Shown in pieces: positions 8,729-16,915 of a stretch of 64,000 bases of DNA. The DNA is from Pseudomonas hormoni. GTDB lineage: Bacteria > Pseudomonadota > Gammaproteobacteria > Pseudomonadales > Pseudomonadaceae. Numbering within the stretch: position 1 is the stretch's first letter; every line of letters starts with the position of its first letter. The stretch lies in NCBI RefSeq assembly GCF_018502625.1, contig NZ_CP075566.1, forward strand, positions 5,459,001 through 5,523,000, read 5' to 3'. A model generated the notes under the pieces. It was not told the origin of the DNA. It saw nothing but the letters and a program-made list of their open reading frames with translations, and searched no databases. A program made the position numbers and the translations under genes.

Positions 8729-9472
8729 ATGCGCGCATGGATTGGCATGATGGCCCTGGCTTGCGCGTTCAGCGCGCAGGCGGCCCCGAAAGTCGCGGTG
8801 ACGGACCTGGCGTATCAGGAGCGAGTGGAGCAATACATCCACATCGTTTCCGCCAAGAACAATTATCGCGAGGGTTACTACAGCGCCAGCGGTTCTTCGA
8901 GCTACAACGAATTCGAAGCCACCACCAGCTACATCGAACAAGCTGAACTGCGCAAATTCACCGGCGACATCAAGGGCGAGATACTGCGCACCGGCATGTT
9001 TCAGCTGGTGCAAGGCACGCCGTACACCGCCGCGTCCAAGGGCGACATCTATGACGTGATCAAGCGGATCAAGGCCGGCAACTTCAAGGGTGCCGACTAT
9101 GTGCTGTTCGGCACCGTGTCGGACATTGATTTCACGCGCGACGTGACCGAACTGGCCAACACCGACAGCCATTCGGCCGTGTTGGGCCTGACCCTGGTGG
9201 CGGACTTCAGCCTGATCAACACCCGGACTTATGAAATCACCTCGGCGTTCACGGCGATGGGCGAAGGTCAGGACACCAAACTGGTGAATGGCCGGGACAT
9301 CAAGGTTTCGCTGAACCGGCCACGGGTGGTTCGTGACGTGTCCAAGGCGCTGGGTGAAGACGTGGCCGCGCAGTTGAGCCAACAGCTTGGCGGCGGCGGT
9401 AATGAGCAGCCGGGGCAAGCCCCGTTGCGCAACAACCTGCCACGGGATACGGCGCCGGTGATTTTGCGCTGA
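8729..9472 (+). CDS. Exported CsgG/LpoB-like protein, last gene of envelope operon
   Basis: A 247-residue secreted protein with a cleavable signal peptide (cut after about residue 18, AQA-APK) and no lipobox cysteine. The mature part has a CsgG/LpoB-like pattern: an opening strand KVAVTDLAYQ, then GDIKGEILRTGMFQLVQGTP and ADYVLFGTVSDIDF. The C-terminal 25 residues are low in structure. The ATG follows the LpoB-like stop codon by three bases, so translation is probably coupled. Being soluble, it is distinct from its lipidated neighbour. A role in envelope assembly is inferred from context; no activity can be assigned. Confidence 0.75.
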   Translation: MRAWIGMMALACAFSAQAAPKVAVTDLAYQERVEQYIHIVSAKNNYREGYYSASGSSSYNEFEATTSYIEQAELRKFTGDIKGEILRTGMFQLVQGTPYTAASKGDIYDVIKRIKAGNFKGADYVLFGTVSDIDFTRDVTELANTDSHSAVLGLTLVADFSLINTRTYEITSAFTAMGEGQDTKLVNGRDIKVSLNRPRVVRDVSKALGEDVAAQLSQQLGGGGNEQPGQAPLRNNLPRDTAPVILR

Positions 9473-9488
9473 ATCCCGGTTGTCCCTC

Positions 9489-9582
9489 TGTGGCGAGGGA
9501 GCTTGCTCCCGCTCGAGTGCGTAGCGCTCGCAAATTTTTGGGGCCGCTTCGCAGCCCAGCGCGAGCAAGCTCGCTCGCCACA
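9489..9582. repeat. REPIN element, type A, with diverged right arm
   Basis: Left arm is the standard type A REP. The right arm reads GCGAGCAAGCTCGCTCGCCA, where the standard would have GGGAGCAAGCTCCCTCGCCA. The change is paired within the right hairpin but breaks pairing with the left arm. It lies just after the envelope operon. Confidence 0.88.
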
Positions 9583-9595
9583 ATGAGGATGCAAC

Positions 9596-9631
9596 AAACA
9601 AAAAAGGCGACCCCGAGGGTCGCCTTTTTTG
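9596..9631. terminator. Bidirectional rho-independent terminator
   Basis: A strong GC stem (AAGGCGACC / GGTCGCCTT, four-base loop) flanked by A-runs on one side and T-runs on the other. It lies between the convergent envelope operon and the LysE gene and can serve both. Confidence 0.9.
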
Positions 9632-9643
9632 TGGCTGGTCGGT

Positions 9644-10276
9644 TTACACCGCCGCTTTGCGCAGCGTCGCCATGAACGCCGCCGCACCGATGAACAATCC
9701 AGCGAAGGTGCGGTTCATGCGTTTTTGCTGCTTGGGCGTACGCAACAAACGCAGCACCTTCGACGCCAACCCGGTGTAACCGGCCATGACGACCAGATCG
9801 ACGCAGACCATGGTCACGCCGATGATCAGGTACTGAGTCAGCAGCGGCGCATGCGGATCGATGAACTGCGGCAACACCGCCAGCATGAATACCAATGCCT
9901 TGGGGTTGCTCATGTTGACCAGGAAACCCCGAAACACCAGGACCAATGGCTTACCGATCGGGCGAACGGCCGAATCATCGCTCATGTCGCTGGGGAGTGC
10001 GCGCCATTGCTTGATGCCGAGGTAAACCAGATAAGCAACACCGAACCATTTGATTGCATAGAACGCCGTGGCGGAAGCCGCGAGAATCGCGCCAACACCG
10101 GCGCCGACAATCGCGATCTGCAACGCCAGGCCCAATTGCAGGCCCAGCGCGTTCCAGTACCCGCGCCAGAAGCCGTATTGCAGACCGCTGGACATCGATG
10201 CAATAGCACCCGCACCGGGAGTAAAACTAATCAACCAGCAGGCGGCAAAAAACGCCAGCCATGTTTCGAGCTCCAT
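9644..10276 (-). CDS. LysE family amino acid exporter
   Basis: A 210-residue inner-membrane protein with about six hydrophobic helices. The N-terminal motif SFTPGAGAIASMSSGLQYGF matches the conserved PGPN-type loop of the LysE/RhtB family, here PGAG. Other family segments are AFYAIKWFGVAYLVYLGI and NPKALVFMLAVLPQFIDP. These transporters export amino acids or their analogues by proton exchange; the substrate here is unknown. Start ATG at 10274-10276, with a purine-rich GAGGTGTGCA just upstream. Monocistronic, ending at the shared terminator. Confidence 0.93.
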   Translation of the reverse strand: MELETWLAFFAACWLISFTPGAGAIASMSSGLQYGFWRGYWNALGLQLGLALQIAIVGAGVGAILAASATAFYAIKWFGVAYLVYLGIKQWRALPSDMSDDSAVRPIGKPLVLVFRGFLVNMSNPKALVFMLAVLPQFIDPHAPLLTQYLIIGVTMVCVDLVVMAGYTGLASKVLRLLRTPKQQKRMNRTFAGLFIGAAAFMATLRKAAV

Positions 10277-10371
10277 TGCACACCTCGACTCAGAATCGTG
10301 ACAGATGTCTAAGCTAATGCGGCTTTAGATCCATGACCACCGATTTTTTGTAGGATCTGGTCGTATCGCGA

Positions 10372-10953
10372 CTACTTTTCGAAACCGCTCGAAGGAAATA
10401 CATCGCTGCCGCGCCAGCGTCGAACCGAGCGCTGAAAGAACAGGCTGTTGGGCACTTGCACCATGGCGCTGCCGGTGCCGAGTTCTTCGGCTTCGATCAG
10501 CGTGGTGTAGAGCAGATTGATCGCCACTACCCGACCTTTGACGCCGGGCTTGTCAGTGGTGTCTACCAGTTCGACCACATCGCCGATACGGAATGGCCCG
10601 ACGGTAAAGATCAGGATCGCGCAGAGCAGATTGGAGAGCACGCTCCACATGGCGAAAAACGCCACCGCAGCCACTGCAACAAAACCTGACAACGCAGTCC
10701 AGAGCACCGTCGCCGACACGCCCAGGCGTTCCAGCACGAAAATCAGCGCACTGCCCATGATCAGCCAGCGCAATCCTCCGCGCAGCGGCATCAAGAACTG
10801 CGGCGGAAACGGATAGCGCTCGCCCAATCGAGTCAGGCATTTAGCGACGACGCGCTGAGCGATATAACCGGCCAGCAGAATCAGCAGGATTTGCACGACC
10901 AGCCAGATCGGCTCGACCCACATGGCCGGCAGCGGCAGCTTGAACGCCTCCAT
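10372..10953 (-). CDS. Minimal MscS-type mechanosensitive channel protein
   Basis: A 193-residue membrane protein of the MscS family, shorter than E. coli MscS (286). Three hydrophobic helices (about 15-35, 56-76, 82-110) are followed by the conserved beta domain, with GPFRIGDVVELVDTT, GVKGRVVAINLLYTTL and VQVPNSLFFQRSVRRW. The large C-terminal alpha/beta cage domain is absent. Its ATG overlaps the TGA of the upstream ABC-F gene by one base (TGATG), so the two are co-transcribed and probably translationally coupled. It may act in osmotic protection; conductance cannot be inferred. Close relatives of this length are common in pseudomonads by my recollection. Confidence 0.88.
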   Translation of the reverse strand: MEAFKLPLPAMWVEPIWLVVQILLILLAGYIAQRVVAKCLTRLGERYPFPPQFLMPLRGGLRWLIMGSALIFVLERLGVSATVLWTALSGFVAVAAVAFFAMWSVLSNLLCAILIFTVGPFRIGDVVELVDTTDKPGVKGRVVAINLLYTTLIEAEELGTGSAMVQVPNSLFFQRSVRRWRGSDVFPSSGFEK

Positions 10954-12863
10954 CAGGACAGCGCCTCCAGCTCCGCCTGCATGCTTTCGAGCAGTTCCAG
11001 GGCTTCCATCCAGGCTTCTTCCAGCTCGGCCTCACGCACCTTCAGCCTGGCCTGTTCGGCCAGCAGATCGCGCAAATCGTTCTTGCGCGCCGGTTCGTAG
11101 ATGTCGCTGTCGCCGAGGCTGGTGTCGATCTTCGCCAGTTTCTCGTGCAGCTTGCCCAGCTCGGCTTCGAGCTTGTCAGCCTCGCGCTTGTGCGGCGCCA
11201 GTTGCTGACGCAACGCGGCGGCGGCCTGACGCTGGGCCTTCTTGTCCGTCTTGTCCGGATTGACCGGCGTGTTGCTGACCGGGGCATTGCGCTGACGATA
11301 CTCGACCAGCCAACGGGCGTAGTCTTCCAGGTCGCCGTCAAACTCCTCGACCTTGCCGTCCGCCACCAGATAGAAATTGTCGGTGGTGCTCTTGAGCAAA
11401 TGACGATCGTGGGAGACCACCAGCACCGCACCACTGAATTCCTGCAGGGCCATGGTCAGCGCGAGGCGCATTTCCAGGTCGAGGTGGTTGGTCGGTTCGT
11501 CGAGCAGCAGCAGGTTCGGTCGTTCCCAGGCGATCAACGCCAGGGCCAGGCGAGCCTTCTCACCGCCGGAGAAATTCAGCACAGGCTCATCGATGCGCGC
11601 GCCGCGGAAGTCGAAACCGCCGAGGAAGTCGCGCAGGGTCTGCTCGCGCTCGGTCGGCGCCAGGCGCTGCAAGTGCAGCAACGGGCTGGCCTTCGAGTCC
11701 AGGGAATCGAGCTGATGCTGGGCGAAGTAACCGACGACGGTGTTCTCGCCACGGGTCAGCCGACCGGACAGCGGCGAAAGTTCACCGGCGAGGTTTTTGA
11801 TCAGGGTCGATTTACCGGCGCCGTTGGGGCCCAGCAAACCGATGCGCGCGCCGGGCGTCAGTTGCAGTTTGACCTTCTCCAGCACGGCTTTGTCGCCGTA
11901 GCCCAGACGGGCGTCGGACAGGTCGATCAACGGGCTGGAAATCTTCGTCGACTCGCGGAAGACGAAGTCGAACGGCGAATCGACGTGAGCGGCAGACAAC
12001 TCTTCCATCCGCTCCAGCGCCTTGATCCGGCTCTGGGCCTGACGGGCCTTGGTGGCCTGGGCCTTGAAGCGGGCGATGTAGCTTTCCATGTGCGCACGTT
12101 GCGCCTGCTGCTTCTCGTAGGCCTGCTGTTGCTGGGCCAGACGTTCGGCACGGGCGCGTTCGAATGCGCTGTAGCCACCGCGATACAGCGTGATCTTGCG
12201 CTGATCGACATGGGCCACATGATCGACCACGGCATCGAGGAAATCCCGGTCGTGGGAAATCAGCAACAAGGTGCCGGGGTAGCTTTTGAGCCACTCTTCG
12301 AGCCAGATGATGGCGTCGAGGTCCAAGTGGTTGGTCGGTTCGTCGAGCAGCAACAGGTCCGAGGGGCACATCAATGCCTGCGCCAGGTTCAGACGCATCC
12401 GCCAGCCACCAGAGAAATCTCCTACCTGGCGATCCATCTGTTCGTTGGTGAACCCGAGGCCGGCCAGCAGCTTGCGGGCGCGGGCATCGGCGGTGTAACC
12501 GTCAGCGCTGTCGAGTTCCGAGTGCAGGCGGGCCTGAGCGGCACCGTCATGGGCCGCTTCGGCTGCGGCGAGGTCACGTTGCACCTCGCGCAGACGCAGG
12601 TCGCCATCGAGCACGTAGTCGACCGCCAGGCGTTCGAGCGTCTCGATCTCCTGGCGCATGTGGGCGATGCGCCAGTCGGCCGGCAGGAAGCAGTCACCCG
12701 AGTCCGGGTGCAGCTCGCCCCGAATCAAGGCGAACAGGCTCGATTTGCCGGCGCCGTTGGCACCGATGAGGCCGGCTTTGTGGCCGGCGTGCAGGGTCAG
12801 CTCGGCGTCTTCTAGCAGACGTTGCGGGCCACGCTGTAAAGTCAGGTTCTGAAGTCGAATCAT
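10953..12863 (-). CDS. yheS: ABC-F family ATPase, YheS type
   Basis: A 636-residue soluble protein with two ABC ATPase domains and no membrane domain, acting on ribosomes in this family. Domain 1 has Walker A GANGAGKSS, signature FSGGWRMRL and Walker B LLLLDEPTNHLDLD. Domain 2 has GPNGAGKST, FSGGEKARL and LLLLDEPTNHLDLE. A charged inter-domain linker (about 240-320) and a C-terminal coiled coil (about 530-636) fit the YheS subgroup. The start MIRLQNLTLQRG at 12861-12863 is chosen over an in-frame ATG 33 bases upstream because ABC-F proteins begin right at this strand. Overlaps the mscS-like start by one base. Confidence 0.9.
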   Translation of the reverse strand: MIRLQNLTLQRGPQRLLEDAELTLHAGHKAGLIGANGAGKSSLFALIRGELHPDSGDCFLPADWRIAHMRQEIETLERLAVDYVLDGDLRLREVQRDLAAAEAAHDGAAQARLHSELDSADGYTADARARKLLAGLGFTNEQMDRQVGDFSGGWRMRLNLAQALMCPSDLLLLDEPTNHLDLDAIIWLEEWLKSYPGTLLLISHDRDFLDAVVDHVAHVDQRKITLYRGGYSAFERARAERLAQQQQAYEKQQAQRAHMESYIARFKAQATKARQAQSRIKALERMEELSAAHVDSPFDFVFRESTKISSPLIDLSDARLGYGDKAVLEKVKLQLTPGARIGLLGPNGAGKSTLIKNLAGELSPLSGRLTRGENTVVGYFAQHQLDSLDSKASPLLHLQRLAPTEREQTLRDFLGGFDFRGARIDEPVLNFSGGEKARLALALIAWERPNLLLLDEPTNHLDLEMRLALTMALQEFSGAVLVVSHDRHLLKSTTDNFYLVADGKVEEFDGDLEDYARWLVEYRQRNAPVSNTPVNPDKTDKKAQRQAAAALRQQLAPHKREADKLEAELGKLHEKLAKIDTSLGDSDIYEPARKNDLRDLLAEQARLKVREAELEEAWMEALELLESMQAELEALS

Positions 12864-12913
12864 AATGGCGGCGGAGTCTACCAGCTTCGCTCGCAACTGG
12901 CGCGAGTAGCACT

Positions 12914-13378
12914 ATGTCCTCTGACCTGTGGAGCTTTTCCCTTGGCACTTACGCCCGTCCCGGCGTTGAAGCCGCGTGCCTGACCTTGCAGTCGGCGGGG
13001 GTGAATGTGTGCCTGGTGTTGTGTGGGCTGTGGCTCGGGCAGCGAGGAGTCGCCTGCAACGAGCAACGATTGCAGCAGCTTCACAACGTGGCCGAACCTT
13101 GGGACGCGGATGTCGTTCGACCGCTACGCGCCTTGCGCATGCAATGGAAAGTCGTCGCGACTGAAGATGCCGAACTGAATGCGTTACGCGAACAAGTGAA
13201 AGCGCTGGAGCTGGAAGCCGAGCGGCATCTGCTGTTGCGACTGGAGCGATCGGCGCAGAGTTGGCCGCAGGATGAGGCGACCGATTTATCGGCCTGGCTG
13301 GAGGGTGTGGCGGCGGGCGCCGCCCACCTGGACCGCGACGCGCTGCATCCGCTGCGCGTCGCGGTAACCGGCACTTAG
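12914..13378 (+). CDS. TIGR02444 family protein (DUF2390)
   Basis: A 154-residue helical protein beginning MSSDLWSFSLGTYARPGVE, the conserved opening of TIGR02444, followed by LTLQSAGVNVCLVLCGLWL. It is found in gammaproteobacteria next to algP or ABC-F genes, as here. No function is established. It is divergent from the ABC-F gene, and its TAG stop (13376-13378) overlaps the TAA stop of convergent algP (13375-13377). Confidence 0.9.
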   Translation: MSSDLWSFSLGTYARPGVEAACLTLQSAGVNVCLVLCGLWLGQRGVACNEQRLQQLHNVAEPWDADVVRPLRALRMQWKVVATEDAELNALREQVKALELEAERHLLLRLERSAQSWPQDEATDLSAWLEGVAAGAAHLDRDALHPLRVAVTGT

Positions 13379-14505
13379 GAAGCGCTGGTTGGGGTGGTTG
13401 CTGCGATCGATGCGGCGGCCGGCGTTGGCGCTGGCGTGGCTGTCGAGGTGGCTGCTGCTAAAGCAGACGTTGCTGCCGGAGCCGGGTTGGCTGGCTTGGC
13501 AACTGGCGCGGCGGCCGGCTTGGCGGCAACAGGTTTTTTCACCGCTGGCTTGGCCGCCGGTTTTGCAACAGGCTTGGCCGCGACCGGCTTGGCAGCAGGT
13601 TTGGCTGCGACAGGTTTTGCAGCGCTGGCGGTGGCCGGCTTGGCAGCAGCGGCAGGTTTCGCCGCAGCAGGTTTTACTGCCGGTTTAGCGGCTGGTTTTG
13701 CAGCAGCTTTTACCGCTGGTTTTGCAGCAGTTTTAGCCGCAACAGGTTTGGCAGCCGGCTTGGCAGCTGGTTTCGCCGCAGCGGTTTTGGCAGCTGGTTT
13801 GGCTGCAGGTTTAGCGGCCGTTTTTGCAGCTGGTTTGGCAGCTGGTTTGGCAGCGACAGTTTTCGCCACGGCTGGTTTTGCAGCAGCCGTTTTTGCAGTG
13901 GCTGGCTTGGCGGCGGCAGGCTTGGCAGCCGTCGTTTTAGTAGCCGGTTTCGCAGCGCTGGCAGCGACGGTTTTTTTCGCTGCTGGTTTTGCTGCTGGCT
14001 TGGCGGCGGCTTTCACCGGAGCCTTGGCAGCTGGCTTGGCCGGTGCTTTTGCAGCAGCCGGTTTAGCAGCGGCTTTCCTGGCAGGGGCCGCAGCAGGCTT
14101 GGCCGAACGCAGGGACAACGCCTTGCCGACAGCCTCTTGTACACGACCGACGCCCTGGGCCAGTTTCAGGCTTTCTTGAGCATCGCGCTTGAGTTGCAGA
14201 ATGTAGGCACGGGTGTCGGACTGACGATCCTTGAGGGCATCGAGCACGTCTTCGAGTTGCTTCACTCCGTCCTTCGCCTTGGCTTGTGCCTTGGCCTTGC
14301 CGGCCGCCGCAGCGTCCTGCAATTTGGTGCGGGATTTGTGCAATTTCTCCTGCGCTTTTCCGCGCTGTTTTTCCAGTTTGGCGAGCAGTTTTTCAGCATC
14401 AGCCAAGGCTTGTGAACAAGCGGTTTCCAAATGCTCGAGCAGGCTGCCCGAGAGTTGTTGGAGTAAGTGCAACGGGGTATTTACAGGCTTCTTGGTGGCC
14501 GACAT
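13375..14505 (-). CDS. algP: AlgP, histone H1-like alginate regulatory protein
   Basis: A 376-residue DNA-binding-like protein. The N-terminal ~125 residues are a lysine-rich helical coiled coil (EKLLAKLEKQRGKAQEKLHK). From about residue 130 almost everything is Lys-Pro-Ala-Ala repeat (KPAA, KTAA, KPAVKA), as in eukaryotic histone H1 tails. In P. aeruginosa AlgP (AlgR3) lies beside algQ and was linked to alginate gene control. The ATG is preceded by AGGAGG. The repeat tract is prone to slippage, so length differs between strains and assembly errors are possible. An open frame on the opposite strand is a by-product of the repeats. Confidence 0.93.
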   Translation of the reverse strand: MSATKKPVNTPLHLLQQLSGSLLEHLETACSQALADAEKLLAKLEKQRGKAQEKLHKSRTKLQDAAAAGKAKAQAKAKDGVKQLEDVLDALKDRQSDTRAYILQLKRDAQESLKLAQGVGRVQEAVGKALSLRSAKPAAAPARKAAAKPAAAKAPAKPAAKAPVKAAAKPAAKPAAKKTVAASAAKPATKTTAAKPAAAKPATAKTAAAKPAVAKTVAAKPAAKPAAKTAAKPAAKPAAKTAAAKPAAKPAAKPVAAKTAAKPAVKAAAKPAAKPAVKPAAAKPAAAAKPATASAAKPVAAKPAAKPVAAKPVAKPAAKPAVKKPVAAKPAAAPVAKPANPAPAATSALAAATSTATPAPTPAAASIAATTPTSAS

Positions 14506-14697
14506 GGTTTACCTCCTGGCTGACGTGGGTGCGGCTCATACTAGACCTCTGCTGCTACCGCCGCTAGGGCATGTTGACAGTATCGAAAGCGCCGCGTTGC
14601 AACGGATCGAAAATCTTCCGGGCTTGCGTAAAACAAGTTCACTGTCGCACGCATTCAGACTGGCATAATCTGCCGCATCTCAGGTCGGAGAGTGCCG

Positions 14698-15363
14698 ATG
14701 TCGCGCTACCTTTTTTTATCGCTGTGCGTGTTTTTTTCCCTGGCCCAGGCCGCCGAAAAAACCACGGAAAATGAAGCTCACGATCTCGCGTACAGCCTGG
14801 GCGCAAGCCTCGGTGAGCGCCTGCGTCAGGAGGTTCCCGATCTGCAACTTCAGGCACTGGTCGAAGGTTTGCAGCAAGCCTATCGAGGCAAGCCCCTGGC
14901 CCTTAAAGATGAACAGATCGAACAGATTCTGGCCGAGCATGAAGCGCAGGTTGCCTTGCAACAGAGCGCACCGCAGAGCGAAGTCGCCCTCGAAAAAGAG
15001 AAACGTTTTCTCGCGGGGGAAAAAGCCAAGCCCGGTGTTCGTGAACTGGCCGACGGTGTATTGCTCACAGAGCTGGTGCCTGGCACCGGTGCGAAAGCCG
15101 GTCCTAATGGCAAGGTCCAGGTCCTGTACATCGGTCGCCTTCCCGACGGCACCGTGTTCGATCAGAACAGCCAGCCGCAGTGGTTCAGTCTCGACAGTGT
15201 GATCAGCGGATGGCGCAGCGCCCTGCAAAACATGCCGGTCGGTGCGAAGTGGCGGCTGGTGATTCCATCGGCGCAGGCCTATGGCGCCGATGGTGCCGGC
15301 GACTTGATCGAGCCGTTCACGCCACTGGTATTCGAAGTCGAATTGCGCGGGGCCACCGGCTGA
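14698..15363 (+). CDS. FKBP-type peptidyl-prolyl cis-trans isomerase, exported
   Basis: A 221-residue periplasmic prolyl isomerase. A signal peptide (1-18, ending AQA) precedes an FKBP N-terminal dimerisation helix region (about 22-105: ENEAHDLAYSLGASLGERLR). The FKBP catalytic domain follows (about 120-217: VQVLYIGRLPDGTVFDQN, VISGWRSALQNMPVGAKWRL, IPSAQAYGADGAG). This resembles Mip/FkpA/FklB proteins. The ATG at 14698 is preferred to the in-frame one at 14692 because it gives a clean signal peptide. Situated between algP (divergent) and algQ (convergent), as in P. aeruginosa. Confidence 0.92.
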   Translation: MSRYLFLSLCVFFSLAQAAEKTTENEAHDLAYSLGASLGERLRQEVPDLQLQALVEGLQQAYRGKPLALKDEQIEQILAEHEAQVALQQSAPQSEVALEKEKRFLAGEKAKPGVRELADGVLLTELVPGTGAKAGPNGKVQVLYIGRLPDGTVFDQNSQPQWFSLDSVISGWRSALQNMPVGAKWRLVIPSAQAYGADGAGDLIEPFTPLVFEVELRGATG

Positions 15364-15374
15364 ACAGCGCAAAC

Positions 15375-15407
15375 GAAAAACGGCGCGCATAAGCGCACCG
15401 TTTTTTT
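15375..15407. terminator. Bidirectional terminator between the FKBP gene and algQ
   Basis: Stem AAAACGG-GCGC / GCGC-CCGTTTT with one internal mismatch and a short loop, A-rich on the left and seven Ts on the right. It lies between convergent genes. Confidence 0.85.
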
Positions 15408-15428
15408 GAGGGTGTTGCCGGAAGGGGT

Positions 15429-15887
15429 TCAGGCTTGAACCGAATCCTCTTCCTTGTGAGCGGTGTGCAGCACTTCGATCAGGCAGTCTTCCAGTTCGAA
15501 GCGTTCGTGCAACAGGCCACCCAGTTCCTTGAATTTCTCTGCCACGCACTTGCCTGCATCGCACAGGTCATTGAACGCAAGCAGCTTCTCGGTGATGACG
15601 TCGATACGCGGGTAGATCGTCTCGGCCAACTCGAGGCCGCGAGTGTCGCCAAACGCCTTGGCTTCGCCCGTCAGCTGTTCGTAGATCTCGAAGTGCCCGG
15701 CAGACACGTAATCGACCAGCACGCCGCAGAATTCCTGCAATGGCTTGCGGTTCTCGCCCAGAGCCTCAGGCTTGGCGCCGAGAGCATCATAGGCCCGAAC
15801 CAGTTCGTGACGCTCCTGCAACCAGCGATCGATCAGCAGATGCACTCCACCCCAGCGTTCCTGAGCATTCTGACAACTTTCGAGCAT
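15429..15887 (-). CDS. algQ: AlgQ/Rsd, anti-sigma-70 regulator
   Basis: A 152-residue all-helical protein of the Rsd/AlgQ family, which binds domain 4 of the housekeeping sigma factor and frees RNA polymerase for alternative sigma factors. In Pseudomonas it influences alginate, siderophore and virulence genes. Conserved pieces are [40 protein letters not shown] and the long C-terminal helix. The ATG at 15885-15887 is preferred to an upstream in-frame ATG because it matches the family N-terminus and has AAGAGAG before it. Beside algP and the FKBP gene, as in P. aeruginosa. Confidence 0.95.
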   Translation of the reverse strand: MLESCQNAQERWGGVHLLIDRWLQERHELVRAYDALGAKPEALGENRKPLQEFCGVLVDYVSAGHFEIYEQLTGEAKAFGDTRGLELAETIYPRIDVITEKLLAFNDLCDAGKCVAEKFKELGGLLHERFELEDCLIEVLHTAHKEEDSVQA

Positions 15888-16065
15888 GGTGATCTCTCTT
15901 CCCTTGTGGGTCATGCTGCCCTACACCTGTCGCACACTTGAAGGTCAAGAATCGGCCAGGCAGAGCGTCATTCGAGCAACATAATTCCAATGACACGTGC
16001 GGGCCAGATTATGCCCGCGCGACTGTGGCTTCAAGGTACGCAGGAGATAAAGTTCATACAAGTGT

Positions 16066-16617
16066 TTAATCGCCCGCCAGCGCGGGGTGCGACGACTCGC
16101 CGCTGAGCGGTCGCCGACAGGCGATCCAGACAACGCGCAGCAGCTGCTGAACACTGAGAATTGTCATCGCGACAAAGAACAACAGGCTCCATTCCGGCAG
16201 GCTCAGATCGAACAGCGTCCATGAAATCCGTGCACAGTCCGCCGTGCCGTTGAACATCTGCTGCACAACGTTAACCCAGGGGTTGCTCGCGAACAGGTCG
16301 GCCAGATCGGGCGAACAAGGGGATAGCTGTTGCAGCGGATCACCTTGCAACAACACCTGGCGCCACGCTGTCACGGTTCCCGCCAGACTGCACAGCAAAC
16401 CCAGCAGCCAGTACAGGGAAGAACCAAAACGGCCGGGCCCATGCACCGAAGCCATCAGGCAGACACCCGTGAGCAACGCCAGACACATCCGCTGCAGCAG
16501 GCACATGCCGCACGGCTGGAGGCCGACCGCATATTCCAGGTAATAGGAAACGCCCAAGGCCAGGGCGCCGGCAACGAAAACCATGAAAAACAAGGAGCGT
16601 GAGCAGGCCAACGACAT
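16066..16617 (-). CDS. dsbB: Disulfide bond formation protein B family
   Basis: A 183-residue inner-membrane protein with four hydrophobic helices. The periplasmic redox pairs are visible: CGMC in the first loop (after AVGLQP) and a second pair within PCSPDL...GTADCARISW. DsbB reoxidises DsbA and passes electrons to quinone. The family position next to algQ corresponds to the dsbB-like gene (DsbH) of P. aeruginosa, so this is probably one of two DsbB paralogues in the genome. The start ATG gives MSLACSRSLFFMVFVAG. Downstream of hemY on the same strand but separated by a 298-base gap with a REPIN. Confidence 0.92.
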   Translation of the reverse strand: MSLACSRSLFFMVFVAGALALGVSYYLEYAVGLQPCGMCLLQRMCLALLTGVCLMASVHGPGRFGSSLYWLLGLLCSLAGTVTAWRQVLLQGDPLQQLSPCSPDLADLFASNPWVNVVQQMFNGTADCARISWTLFDLSLPEWSLLFFVAMTILSVQQLLRVVWIACRRPLSGESSHPALAGD

Positions 16618-16801
16618 GGCTTTTCCGTACCAGTAGAGACAAGTGGTTACGGTAGAGGAAAGCGCGCCAGCCTTACAAGACAGGTCAGCAGGGACACTTC
16701 AACAGAAGTGTAGGGAATTCCCGACAGGGTCGAGAGGATCGGATGTAGTCCTCTGTAGGAATTTGTCACCAACAGACCAGGACTGTAAGAATTAACGTCT
16801 T

Positions 16802-16894
16802 TGTGGCGAGGGAGCTTGCTCCCGTTCGATTGCGCAGCAATCGTAAATCAAGGGGTTGCTTCGCAACCCGGCGGGAGCAAGCTCCCTCGCCACA
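16802..16894. repeat. REPIN element, type A
   Basis: Two inverted type A REP arms (GTGGCGAGGGAGCTTGCTCC and complement) around a ~40-base loop. It lies between the 3' end of hemY and the dsbB-like gene; the rest of this gap (16618-16801) shows nothing further. Confidence 0.92.
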
Positions 16895-16915
16895 GGTTTC
16901 ACCAGCCGTTAACTT

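Noticed and set aside
11145..12815. 556-codon open frame antisense to the ABC-F gene
   Set aside because: No recognisable domain; the reverse strand encodes two complete ABC domains.
13500..14100. Repeat tract considered as CRISPR or minisatellite array
   Set aside because: Units have no unique spacers and encode the AlgP tail in frame.
13394..14179. 261-codon Ala/Gly-rich frame antisense to algP
   Set aside because: It is the mirror of the KPAA repeat coding sequence; such frames stay open because of the repeat composition.
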